64,000 nt of DNA, from positions 2,170,001-2,234,000 of the forward strand of contig OZ241868.1 of NCBI GenBank assembly GCA_965202905.1. The letters are read 5' to 3'. This document shows positions 54,130-61,977 of this stretch, piece by piece. The stretch's first letter is position 1. The number at the start of each line of letters is the position of its first letter. The stretch is from CAYFYS01 sp965202905. Lineage in GTDB: Bacteria; Pseudomonadota; Alphaproteobacteria; MPNO01. The translations under genes were made by a program, and so were the position numbers. The notes under the pieces were generated by a model. The model worked only from the letters and a program-made list of their open reading frames with translations. It did no database searches and had not been told where the DNA came from.

Positions 54130-54365
54130 CGGGGCGTCGCCAACGAGCGTCATGTCCGGCGCCATGAAGCCGGCGGAGGTCTTGCAAGGACGACGAGCGG
54201 TGAAGTTCGAGGAGCTTCATGCGAGGCGGGGCAGGCCCGGGAGCCGGCGGCGGAGGCGTTGGGCGTCCGTTGGGCGTCCCGGCGCGCACGCTACGCCGCT
54301 GGGAGGACCGGGTGGGAGGACCGGGTGGGAGGAACGGCTGGGAGGGCCGGGTGGGAGGGCCGGGC
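54130..54365 (+). repeat. Left inverted-repeat arm with ggaggaccgggt array
   Basis: The segment containing gccggcggaggtcttgcaag, gttcgaggagcttcat and gcgttgggcgtcc, ending in about five gggaggaccgggt units (54300-54365), is repeated in reverse complement at 57111-57480. It bounds the block with the tartrate dehydratase gene and two precursor genes. Confidence 0.8.
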
Positions 54366-54605
54366 CATTGCGGCGACCGGGATCCGGGTCGGGATCCGGC
54401 GCCCGCCGTTCGCCCGGCCGCAAAGCGACGCGCGCGTCGGAGCAAGATGGTATCCTGGCTGACGGGTTTTGGCGGGTTTCTTGCGGGTTTCCGGCCGGTC
54501 GCCATTCGATTTCCGAGTGATTTCCGGCGATCGCGCGGCATCGCGCGGGTCCGGTCGAATGGCGGCCGGTCTCGGCCGAATGGGGCAATTCGGGGCGGGC
54601 ACGCT

Positions 54606-55775
54606 ATGCGCATCCTCGACATCCGCGAAAAGACGGTCGCGTTGTCCTCGACCGTGCGCAACGCCGGCATCGGCTTCCAGGGCATGACCGCCAGCGCGGT
54701 GGCGATGATCACCGACGTCGTGCGCGACGGCCGGCCGGTCGTCGGCCTGGCGTTCGATTCGATCGGGCGCTACGGCCATGGCGGATTGCTGCGCGAGCGG
54801 TTCATTCCCCGCGTGCTCGCCGCCGATCCCGAGGCCTGTCGCGACGAAGAGCGCGGCGGCCCGGATCCTTTCAGGATCTGGGACATCGCGATGCGGGACG
54901 AGAAACCGGGCGGCCACGGCGAACGGCCCGGCGCCGTCGGGCTGATCGACGCGGCGGCCTGGGATCTCGCCGCCAAGTTCGAGGACAAGCCGCTGTGGCG
55001 CGTGCTGGCCGAGCGCTTCGGCGAGGCGGCGGCGGCGCCGCCGCGCGTTCCGGTCTACGCCAGCGGCGGGCACTACCGGGAGGCCGGCGATCGGGAGACC
55101 GACGATCCGGCCCTGCTCGGCGAAGAAATCCGGCGCTGTCTCGATCTCGGATACAGGACGGTCAAGATCAAGGCCGGCGGCGCGCCGCTCCCGCAGGATC
55201 TGCGGCGGATCGATGCGGCGCTCGCCGCGCTCGGTGGTGGCGGCGCGCTCGCGGTCGATTGCAACGGCGTTCTGTCGCAAGCCGCTGCGGAATCCTTCAT
55301 CGCCGCGGTCGCCGACCGCGGCCTGGCGTGGGTGGAGGAGCCTGTCGATCCGCTCGATTTCGCCGCCCACGAGGCGCTCGCCGACGGCTCTGCGACGCCG
55401 CTGGCGACCGGCGAGAACCTGTTCTCGGCCAGCGACGCCCGAAACCTGATCCGCCATGCCGGGCTGCGCCCGGACCGCGATCTGCTGCAGATGGACATAT
55501 CGCTGAGCTATGGCGTCGTGGAGTATCTGCGCATCCTCGAGATCGTCGAATCGCACGGCTGGTCGCGCCGTCGATGCCTGCCCCACGCCGGGCATCTGCT
55601 GGCCTTCAACGTCGCGGCCGGGCTGGGGCTCGGCGGGCACGAATCGGCGCCGCTGGGAAACCTTCCGTTCGGAATCGAGGTTTCCGACGGGCTGGCCGCG
55701 CCCGACGACGCGCCGGGCGTGGGCTTCGAGCGTCACCCGAGCTTCGATCCGATCTTCGGCGATATGACGCCGTGA
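54606..55775 (+). CDS. tarD: D(-)-tartrate dehydratase-like enolase superfamily enzyme
   Basis: A 389-residue enolase-superfamily protein whose blocks follow D-tartrate dehydratase closely: GRYGHGGLLRERFIPRVLAA, EKPGGHGERPGAVGLIDAAA, then the acid/base Lys in TVKIKAGGAPLPQD (KxK, about residue 183). Metal ligands are in AVDCNG (Asp), WVEEPVDPLD (Glu) and ATGENLFS (Glu), and a catalytic His in CLPHAGH (about 326). It dehydrates D-tartrate to oxaloacetate, by family. It sits intact inside the mosaic; a 155-bp internal piece is copied at 45547. Confidence 0.88.
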   Translation: MRILDIREKTVALSSTVRNAGIGFQGMTASAVAMITDVVRDGRPVVGLAFDSIGRYGHGGLLRERFIPRVLAADPEACRDEERGGPDPFRIWDIAMRDEKPGGHGERPGAVGLIDAAAWDLAAKFEDKPLWRVLAERFGEAAAAPPRVPVYASGGHYREAGDRETDDPALLGEEIRRCLDLGYRTVKIKAGGAPLPQDLRRIDAALAALGGGGALAVDCNGVLSQAAAESFIAAVADRGLAWVEEPVDPLDFAAHEALADGSATPLATGENLFSASDARNLIRHAGLRPDRDLLQMDISLSYGVVEYLRILEIVESHGWSRRRCLPHAGHLLAFNVAAGLGLGGHESAPLGNLPFGIEVSDGLAAPDDAPGVGFERHPSFDPIFGDMTP

Positions 55776-55997
55776 CCGGCCCCGCCCCCGACGGGCGAGG
55801 CGACGGCGAACCGGACGGATCGCCCGGACGGATCGCCCGGACGGATCGCATGACGCCGGCGCCGGACATGACGCTCGTTAGCGACAGCCCGCTTGACGCG
55901 GCCCGATGCGGCGCATAGGATTCTTCAGTCTGGAGCGCTGCGCGATAGTAGCCGGACCGGCCGAAGCCGGGACCGAAGTCAGGAGGGAGAATGAGAC

Positions 55998-56177
55998 ATG
56001 AACGACGGCGTGAAGAAGACTTTCAAAGATTACCCCTCCCCCGCGAGCGATAGCAGCGCGGAGCCGACGCGCTGGACCCGGCCGGCGATCCGCGAGCTGG
56101 GCCGCATCCGGGGGACGGAAGACGGCATACACTCTTCGACGGGGGAGGGTACTTATAATAATCCCGACGCATCATGA
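55998..56177 (+). CDS. Lasso-peptide-like precursor, intact copy
   Basis: A 59-residue peptide starting MNDGVKKTFKDYPSPASDSS, with the leader motif TRWTRPAIRELGRIRGTED and the core GIHSSTGEGTYNNPDAS. Core Gly1 and Glu8 suit an eight-residue macrolactam ring; if the usual Thr at -2 rule applies, cleavage one residue earlier would give a nine-residue ring starting at Asp. A strong AGGAGGGAG site precedes the ATG by about 9 bases. Here the C tract is interrupted (cccctccccc), so the gene is stably open. The downstream sequence matches that of the other copies. Confidence 0.75.
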   Translation: MNDGVKKTFKDYPSPASDSSAEPTRWTRPAIRELGRIRGTEDGIHSSTGEGTYNNPDAS

Positions 56178-56306
56178 TGCACGGCCGCCGTCAGTCTGCG
56201 GAGAGTGCGGCGCCGGGTCGGTGACGCGCGCTCCGGAAACTCTCCGGAAACGGAGCGTCCGGTCCCCGGACCGGGCCTGCCTCACGTCCGCAAGCCGGCC
56301 GACGGC

Positions 56307-56402
56307 ATGACAGAGACGACGAGCGATGTCTTCACGTCCAGTAAAGACACTGTTGCGGAAGATGAGGGTACATACAGCTATATGAATACCAACGCGTCAT
56401 GA
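56307..56402 (+). CDS. Divergent precursor-like peptide F
   Basis: A 31-residue reading MTETTSDVFTSSKDTVAEDE then GTYSYMNTNAS. The tail (EGTY ... NAS) resembles the intact precursor core end (EGTY ... DAS), and the downstream bases match those after peptide E at 61.9 kb. The RP-ELG leader motif is not readable in frame upstream, so the true start may be lost or frameshifted. Confidence 0.4.
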   Translation: MTETTSDVFTSSKDTVAEDEGTYSYMNTNAS

Positions 56403-56639
56403 TGTAGGGCGCAATTCGCAATCCGCAGCCACGGGGGCGGCGACGGGGGCATCCGCGGCGGCCGGGCGGGTTCCTGGGGCCGGCGGGTCGCCGGGTTCGA
56501 TGAGACGGAACCGCCCGAGAGAGCTGCCGGGATACATTGGGCGGCGCCGCTGCGCCCGCCGACCATCCCCCCGCCGGGGCTGTCCCGGCAACGCCGCCAT
56601 GACCTTCGTGTGTTTCGCCGCGGCGGCCGAGACTCCTTT

Positions 56640-57100
56640 TCCTGGCCGGCCCGGCGGCGGCCGGGACCGCGGTCGATCTCGAACCCGTGCTCGCCGTCGA
56701 CTCCTCACGCAGCATCGACGGCATTGGGCATCGACGGCTATGTGTACAGCCTGCAACGCGAGGGTTACGCCAAGGTGCCGACCTCCATCCCGAGGCGATC
56801 CGCGCGATTACCTCGGGCTTGCGGGCCTGGCGCGGCGGATAACGGTCGCCTGTGTCGAGCGGTCGGGCCGAACAGGCCGACTGACCGGCGATCGACTGGA
56901 CGATGACCGACGGCCCAGCCTCCGCAGCGTCGTTCGCCAAAACCCCGCGCCAAAACCCCGCGCCAAAACCCCGATGGACTTGCCGCGACGCTCTTCCGAC
57001 GGCGCCGGACCCGGCGCGGCCATCGACTTCGCCGCCGGGCAGTTCGACGGCAACGGGTTCGGCGGCGCCCGACGGGCGATCGACATCTCCGGCGCCTTCC
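56640..57100 (+). pseudogene. DUF1194 (von Willebrand A-like) protein, degraded
   Basis: Pieces in several frames, in order: TAVDLEPVLAVDSSRSIDGI (MIDAS-like DxSxS), YSLQREGYAKV, DLHPEAIRAITSGL, TMTDGPASAASFAKTPR and AAIDFAAGQFDGNGFGGARR. They match DUF1194 secreted vWA proteins. It contains a triple aaaaccccgcgcc duplication (56930-56965) and stops at the ggtcctccc array. About 240 bp before it (56403-56640) hold nothing else recognised. Confidence 0.7.
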
Positions 57101-57110
57101 GCCTCATACC

Positions 57111-57480
57111 GGTCCTCCCACCCGGTCCTCCCACCCGGTCCTCCCACCCGGTCCTCCCACCCGGTCCTCCCACCCGGTCCTCCCACCCGGTCCTCCCACC
57201 CGGTCCTCCCAATGGCGTAACGTGGTGGCGTAGCGTGGCGCCGGGACGCCCAAGGGACGCCCAACGCCTCCGTCGCCGGCTCCTGCGTCGACTCCCGGGC
57301 TTGTCACCTCGAATGAAGCTCCTCGAACTTCATCGTTCGTCGTCCTTGCAAGACCTCCTTGCAAGACCTCCGCCGGCTTCATGGCGCCGCCTCTGCGAAG
57401 CGACGGCAAACCGGACGGATCGCCCGAACGGATCGCATGACGCCGGCGCCGGACGTAACGCTCGTTAGCGACAGACGGCG
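57111..57480 (-). repeat. Right inverted-repeat arm with ggtcctccc array
   Basis: Eight copies of GGTCCTCCC spaced 13 bp (57111-57210) are followed by the reverse complement of the 54130-54300 module, with small insertions (a duplicated ccttgcaagacct at 57345). Together with the left arm it brackets about 2.8 kb. Confidence 0.8.
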
Positions 57481-57598
57481 CAATTCATGTTGACCGGCAG
57501 GCCGCCGGTAAGTATGATAAGCGCGTGTCGAAGGCGGATCGCTCACAGGCGGCCGGCGGCATGACAGAGCCCAACTCTTGATCTCCGGGAGAGAAAAC

Positions 57599-57770
57599 GT
57601 GCCCAATCACCGAAACGCCCTTGTACCCCCCCCCCCCCCCCCCGCAGAATGAGGCGCTGACGCGCTGGACCCGGCCGATCGTTCGCGAACTGAGCCGCGT
57701 CCAGAGGACGGAAAGCGGCGAAAATCCTTACAGGTTTGAGGGCACTCACTATGTCCTCGAAACATCGTAG
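57599..57770 (+). CDS. Lasso-peptide-like precursor D, out of frame at a C18 tract
   Basis: A GTG start at 57599 after GGGAGAGAAAAC opens VPNHRNALV-Pro(n); 18 C (57626-57643) put the frame one base off. With 17 it continues QNEALTRWTRPIVRELSRVQ then RTES, giving the core GENPYRFEGTHYVLETS. Again it has 17 residues, Gly1, Glu8 and a terminal Ser. Its N-terminus differs from the MxDGVKKTF type, so it is a separate lineage rather than a recent copy. The downstream block is inverted-homologous to that of copies B and C. Confidence 0.55.
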
Positions 57771-58346
57771 ACCCGACTCTCAGACATCATGACGCACGGC
57801 CGCCCTTGATCCGCGGATAGCGCGGATCGAGGGCTTGGCGCTACGAGTTCTACGACGGACAGGCGTTGGACGCCGACGCCCTGAAGGCCCTCGGCGGACG
57901 CCCCCCTTCGACTGCGGCCCGCGCTGTCCTGCCATGACGCAAATCGAATGGGAGGGCCGGCCGCTCGCGCAGCAGATCGATTACGCATCCAGCGCCCGTC
58001 CGGTGAGCGAGGATCCGATCGCCGCCCAGCAGCGCACGGCGTGGCGGCGCGACGAAGGCGACCCTACGCCCGTGAGCCGGGTTCAACCCCTGGAGGTCGC
58101 CCCACACTCTCTCGGGCACGAGGCTTGGGCATGAGGACGATTACGGAAAGGACATGTTCGCGCGGGAGGAACTTACGAAGCCGGCCGGGAGCCCTTCGCC
58201 GGCTTCGAGGTCGAGGAAGTGGAGACCCGCTACTCCGCGCTAACGCGAAGGCCGCCCGGCGGGCGCGGGAGGCGTTGATCTCGGGGCGGGCGGGCCGCTT
58301 CAGCCCGGGCCGTCCAGGTCTGAAAGGCTTCGCTGCGCCGCTTCTA
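57771..58346. other. Unassigned mosaic spacer
   Basis: The first ~120 bp are the conserved downstream flank of the precursor genes (tagcgccaagcctcgaacgc-type sequence, inverted relative to R1). A 66-codon reading from 57934 (MTQIEWEGRPLAQQIDYASS) may be a small gene but has no recognised relatives. 58051-58130 is one of three copies of the gagccgggttc repeat. 58135-58345 is homologous to 59570-59790. No certain gene is present. Confidence 0.5.
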
Positions 58347-58784
58347 TCACCTTGGGGATATTTTCTCCGTCGCCAGATCGAGCGCCTTCTTGAAATCGCT
58401 TCGCGCCTCGTCAGTTTTGTCGAGCACCATCTTCGCGTTGCCCCGGTTGCAGTAGGCACCCGCATAGTCGGGCCGCAGTTCGATTGCTGCATCGTAGTCG
58501 GCGATGGCGTCCTCGAAGCGGTGGAATGCCATCTTCGAGTTGCCCCGGTTGTAGTAGGCTTCCGCAAGGTCGGGCCGCAGTTCGATAGCCGTATCGTAGT
58601 CGGCGATGGCGTCCTCGAAGCGGCCGAAGTCATCCTTCGCGGTGCCCCGGTTGTAGAAGGCTGCCGCATCGTCGGGCCGCAGGCCAGTCGTTGCGTCGCG
58701 TTGTTCGTCAACCTGCCGCTTGGCGATCCGGCTTCGCCATACGGCGAGCACGGCGGCTGCGTGCTTTTTCGTCCACTCCATCAT
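58347..58784 (-). CDS. Chimeric TPR protein with an N-terminus shared with the pentapeptide protein
   Basis: A 145-residue protein. Residues 1-30 (MEWTKKHAAAVLAVWRSRIA, KRQVDEQR) match the first and post-membrane parts of the pentapeptide protein at 47383 with its first helix deleted. Residues about 38-140 are three TPR units (FYNRGTAKDDFGRFEDAIAD, YDTAIELRPD). The sequence and upstream region show it was built by joining the promoter and start of one gene to repeats like those of the FRG-TPR gene. It is probably a protein-interaction scaffold; the function is unknown. Confidence 0.75.
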   Translation of the reverse strand: MMEWTKKHAAAVLAVWRSRIAKRQVDEQRDATTGLRPDDAAAFYNRGTAKDDFGRFEDAIADYDTAIELRPDLAEAYYNRGNSKMAFHRFEDAIADYDAAIELRPDYAGAYCNRGNAKMVLDKTDEARSDFKKALDLATEKISPR

Positions 58785-58975
58785 CCGTCTCCCCCGATCG
58801 GCGCCCTCGCCGCGTCAAGATTTTCGCTAAAGGCCATGATGGCACCCACCCCCGAATCGCGGTCGTGAGACATGACCCGTGGCATGGACGCCCTGATTTT
58901 CAGGCTGCGGACCCGGCTCCGTCTACGGGCGCGCGCTGAAGCTCCTTCGTCAAGCCTCGGGGTAAGAAGGTAATG
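58785..58975. repeat. Duplicated upstream region, partner of 48562-48745
   Basis: Near-identical to the upstream region of the pentapeptide gene, running from the ribosome site to the sequence aagcctcggggtaa. See the entry at 48562. Confidence 0.85.
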
Positions 58976-59044
58976 CAATTCTTTGCAGGCAAGATGGCCC
59001 AGGTAATACGCAATCGCGCCGGCCCCCATGCCGGGTCTCGCGGG

Positions 59045-59429
59045 TCATTCGCACCAACCCCCGCGCCGCCCGCCGCCGTAAGCCCGCCCGTGGCCGGCCG
59101 CGATCAGCGCCGCCGACAGCGGCCGCCCGTCAACGATCGGGTCCGCGATCACGCGGCCCCCGTACTTGCCCCAGCCCGGATCCTGGATCACGACCGGGCG
59201 GGCCCGACGCCGACGCCGCCCGCGTGAACGCCGTCGCCGCCCTCCCGGCCGCGCGCTCCGCCGCAACCTTGAGGTCGGCCAGCTCCGGCGGCGGATCGGC
59301 CGACGCATCCACCACCACCGTGTCCCCATCGATCACCCGCACCACAGGCCAGGAATAGCCGACGGCGTGAACAGGGGCGGCGGCGAACACGAGCGCCGCG
59401 GCGGCAAGCGCCGCACGCGAGGCGCGCAA
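59045..59429 (-). pseudogene. Thermonuclease (SNase) family protein, deleted in the middle
   Basis: A signal-peptide-like stretch (LAAAALVFAAAPVHA) leads into the SNase start GYSWPVVRVIDGDTVVVDAS. The segment that should carry RVxGxDTPE is missing after ELADLKV, and a frameshift follows AATAFTRA. The end, VIQDPGWGKYGGRVIADP, VDGRPLSAALIAAGHGRAYG, is intact. Secreted thermonucleases cut nucleic acids outside the cell; this copy is probably inactive. Its 3' end is dispersed elsewhere in the accessory region. Confidence 0.75.
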
Positions 59430-59494
59430 CGCGCCGTCCTGCGCGCTCTGCGCCGGCGCTGAAAGGAGGCCGCATCCCGCAATACCGCTCGACG

Positions 59495-59730
59495 CGACGA
59501 AGGCGACCCAACACCCGTGATCCGGGTTCAACCCCCCGGAAGCCGCTCCACCCTGTCCCGGGCTCAAGGACGATTACGGAAAGGACATGCGTGCGCAGGA
59601 GGAACTTACGAAGCCGGCCGGGAGCTATTCGCCGGCTTCGAGGTCGAGGAAGTGGAGATCCCGCTACTCCGCGAACGCAAAGGCCGCCCGGCGGGCGCGG
59701 GAGGCGTTGATCTCGGGCGGGCAGGCCGCT
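59495..59730. repeat. Accessory repeat shared with 58051-58320
   Basis: The segment has a ccgggttcaacccc motif, an ataaggacgattacggaaag-like block and gaggaacttacgaagccggc, all repeated at 58051-58320. The first part recurs at 63161-63240. It lies at the 3' side of both TPR genes. The coding potential is unclear. Confidence 0.7.
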
Positions 59731-61575
59731 TCAGCCCGGGCCGTCCAGCTCTGAAAGGCGCTTCCGCGCCGCTTCTGCGATCTCGGGGAGATTTTGCGCC
59801 ATTGCCAGATCGAGCGCCCTCTTGAAATCGCTTCGCGCCTCGTCGGTGTTGTTGAGCGCCATATTCGCGTCGCCCCGGCTGTAGTAGGCTTCCGCATAGA
59901 CGGGCCGCAGTTTGATGGCCTCATCGTAGTCGGCGATGGCACCCTTGAAGTCGTCGAGCCCATGCTTCGCGAGGCCCCGGTTGTAGTAGGCTTCTGCAAA
60001 GTCGGGCTGCAGTTCGATTGCCCTATCGTAGTCGGCGATGGCGCCCTCGAAGTCACCAAGTGCCTTCTTATCGACGCCCCGGTTGTTGTAGGCCTCCGCA
60101 TAGTCGAGCCGCAGGCCAATTGCCGCATCGTAGTCGGCGATGGCGTCCTCGAAGCGGCCGAGTCTCGCCTTCGCGGCGCCCCGGTTGCTGTGGGCTACCG
60201 CAAAGTCGGGCTGCAGTTCGATTGCCCTATCGTAGTCGGCGATGGCGCCCTCGAAGTCGCCGCGTTTAGCTTTCGCGTTGCCCCGGTTGTTGTAGGCTTC
60301 CGCATAGTCGGGCCGCAGTTCGATGGCCGCATCGTAGTCGGCGATGGCGTTCTCGAAGCGGCGGAGTCTTGCCTTCGCGAGACCCCGGTTGTTGTAGGCC
60401 TCCGCATAGTCGAGCCGCAGGCCAATTGCCGCATTGCAGTCGGCGATGGCGTCCTCGAAGCGGCCGAGTCTCGCCTTCGCGGCGCCCCGGTTGTTGTGGG
60501 CTACCGCAAGGTCGGGCCGCAGTTTGATGGCCTCATCGTAGTCGGCGATGGCGTCCTCGAAGCGGCCGAGTCTCGCCTTCTCGGCACCCCGGTTGTTGTA
60601 GGCTTCTGCAAAGTCGGGCCGCAGTTTGATGGCCTTACCAAAATCGGCGATGGCGCCCTCGAAGCAGCCGAGTGTCTTCTTATCGTTGCCCCGGTTGTAG
60701 TAGGCTTCCGCATAACCGGGCCGCAGTTTGATGGCCTCATCGTAGTCGGCGATGGCGTCCTCGAAGTCGCCGCATCCAGCCTTCGCGTTGCCCCGGTTGT
60801 TGTGGGCTTCCACAAAGCCGGGCCGTAGTTTGATGGCCTCATTGTAGTGCTCTATCGCCTTCTTGTGGTCCCCGGACTTTGCTGCCTTAATTCCACGATA
60901 GAATAAAAGATTAGCTGTTTTGAAGTTTTCTTGGTTGCCAATAAACCCAAACAAGTCATTGTATATAGTTTTATCACGAATGTTGTAGAACTCCAGAAGA
61001 TGTTGGCGACAATCTCTCTTTATTTCCTTTGGGACGCGGAACGATTTATAATGGCGTTCCGGAACGACGCCCTCCGGCGCATGTACGAAAACGCTGCTTT
61101 GAAACTCGACGCGCGCCCTGCTGAGCGGAGTTCGGGCGGGATCGAGGACGCGGATCTGCGTCGGGCGGGGCTCGTATTCAATGTCGCCGACAGTGTCGAT
61201 GCCGTCGGTTTTCAGGGCAATCAGGCGCCCGTCCCTCTCCCTTTCTTCGCCGTTGCAGGCGAAAAAGAGTGCCACTAACAGGCTGCGGCTGAAATCGATC
61301 AGGGTTGTGTCAGCGCCAAAATGGCGAAGGTCCGTGAGTATCTCCTTATTGCTCGTGGCATCCGGGAATTGCTCTCTGGAGTTTTCTACGATTTCTTTCT
61401 CGATATCGACGGGTCGAAAATTTTCATTAAATAAACATTCTCTTTCGTGTTTTCTATAAAGACCAGAACTTAATTCTCTGAATTGACGATTAGTTCCTCT
61501 GAAGAAATATTCTTCACCTTTACAGAAATATTCTATACGGGAAATCAGTTCCTGCGGCGTTTGCGAATGGTCCAT
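59731..61575 (-). CDS. FRG-domain protein with about 11 TPR repeats
   Basis: A 614-residue protein. The N-terminal FRG domain (residues about 10-215) shows EYFFRGTNRQFRELSSGLYR, containing the (F/Y)RG motif that names the family, then LTDLRHFGADTTLIDFSRSL and VALFFAC, as in FRG proteins. Residues about 245-600 are about 11 TPRs of the xAIADYDxAIxLRPD type. The FRG half is markedly lower in GC than the repeat half, so the gene looks assembled from two sources. FRG domains are uncharacterised and often lie in mobile or defence-like islands; a sensor/effector role is inference. AAGGGAGGAGCTC precedes the ATG. Confidence 0.85.
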   Translation of the reverse strand: MDHSQTPQELISRIEYFCKGEEYFFRGTNRQFRELSSGLYRKHERECLFNENFRPVDIEKEIVENSREQFPDATSNKEILTDLRHFGADTTLIDFSRSLLVALFFACNGEERERDGRLIALKTDGIDTVGDIEYEPRPTQIRVLDPARTPLSRARVEFQSSVFVHAPEGVVPERHYKSFRVPKEIKRDCRQHLLEFYNIRDKTIYNDLFGFIGNQENFKTANLLFYRGIKAAKSGDHKKAIEHYNEAIKLRPGFVEAHNNRGNAKAGCGDFEDAIADYDEAIKLRPGYAEAYYNRGNDKKTLGCFEGAIADFGKAIKLRPDFAEAYNNRGAEKARLGRFEDAIADYDEAIKLRPDLAVAHNNRGAAKARLGRFEDAIADCNAAIGLRLDYAEAYNNRGLAKARLRRFENAIADYDAAIELRPDYAEAYNNRGNAKAKRGDFEGAIADYDRAIELQPDFAVAHSNRGAAKARLGRFEDAIADYDAAIGLRLDYAEAYNNRGVDKKALGDFEGAIADYDRAIELQPDFAEAYYNRGLAKHGLDDFKGAIADYDEAIKLRPVYAEAYYSRGDANMALNNTDEARSDFKRALDLAMAQNLPEIAEAARKRLSELDGPG

Positions 61576-61609
61576 GAGCTCCTCCCTTAGATGACGCGGG
61601 TCTTTCGGG

Positions 61610-61823
61610 TCACTCGCACCAACCCGCGCCGCCCGCCGCCATAGGCCCGCCCATGGCCGGCCGCGATCGGCGCCGCCGACAGCGGCCGGCAGCCGACGAT
61701 CGGGTCCGCGATCACGCGGCCCCCGTACTTCCCTCAGCCCGGATCGTGGATCGCGGACCGGGCGGGCCGACGCTGCCGCCGCCCGCGTGAACGCCGTCGC
61801 CGCCCTCCCGGCCGCGCTCCGCC
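61610..61823 (-). pseudogene. Thermonuclease 3'-end fragment (copy 2)
   Basis: The sequence matches 59045-59260 (gcgatcacgcggcccccgta and neighbours shared) and lies directly upstream of the FRG-TPR gene. It joins at gccgcgaagg to the remains of a precursor gene on the other strand. No start or catalytic region remains. Confidence 0.7.
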
Positions 61824-61977
61824 GCGAAGGACGGCAGCGCGGAGTCGACACGCCGGACCAGGCCGACATTCCGCGAATGGGACGGCATGACAGGGACGGA
61901 CGCCGCCAGCATCTATACCGGTAAAACCATTAGCGCAGAAAGTGAGAGTGTATACGCTCGTACTGACGCGTCACGAT
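61824..61977 (+). pseudogene. Degenerate lasso-like precursor E
   Basis: The reading KDGSAESTRRTRPTFREW, DGMTGTDAASIYTGKTISAE, SESVYARTDAS aligns with the precursor leader (SAE-TR-TRP-x-x-RE) and tail (V/T-Y...DAS). The N-terminal part and ribosome site are replaced by the thermonuclease fragment, and the expected stop TGA is CGA, so the frame runs on. The downstream bases match those after peptide F. Confidence 0.55.

Larger units (their letters stand above)
53380..54292. repeat. Tandem duplication unit R2 (913 bp)
   Basis: This is the second copy of R1. It differs by a 15-bp deletion near 53735, a few substitutions (including Met for Thr after the RP motif in the precursor) and the length of its G tracts. 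It ends at cgcgcacgct, where a ggaggaccgggt tandem array begins. Confidence 0.9.

Noticed and set aside
57111..57212. CRISPR array
   Set aside because: Eight repeats of 13-bp period without distinct spacers are a minisatellite, and no cas genes are present.
59794..60828. A 344-codon plus-strand frame with Val-rich repeats
   Set aside because: It is antisense to the TPR repeats of the FRG-TPR gene.
60000..60900. CRISPR-like periodic repeat of about 102 bp
   Set aside because: The period equals 34 codons and translates to TPR units on the minus strand.
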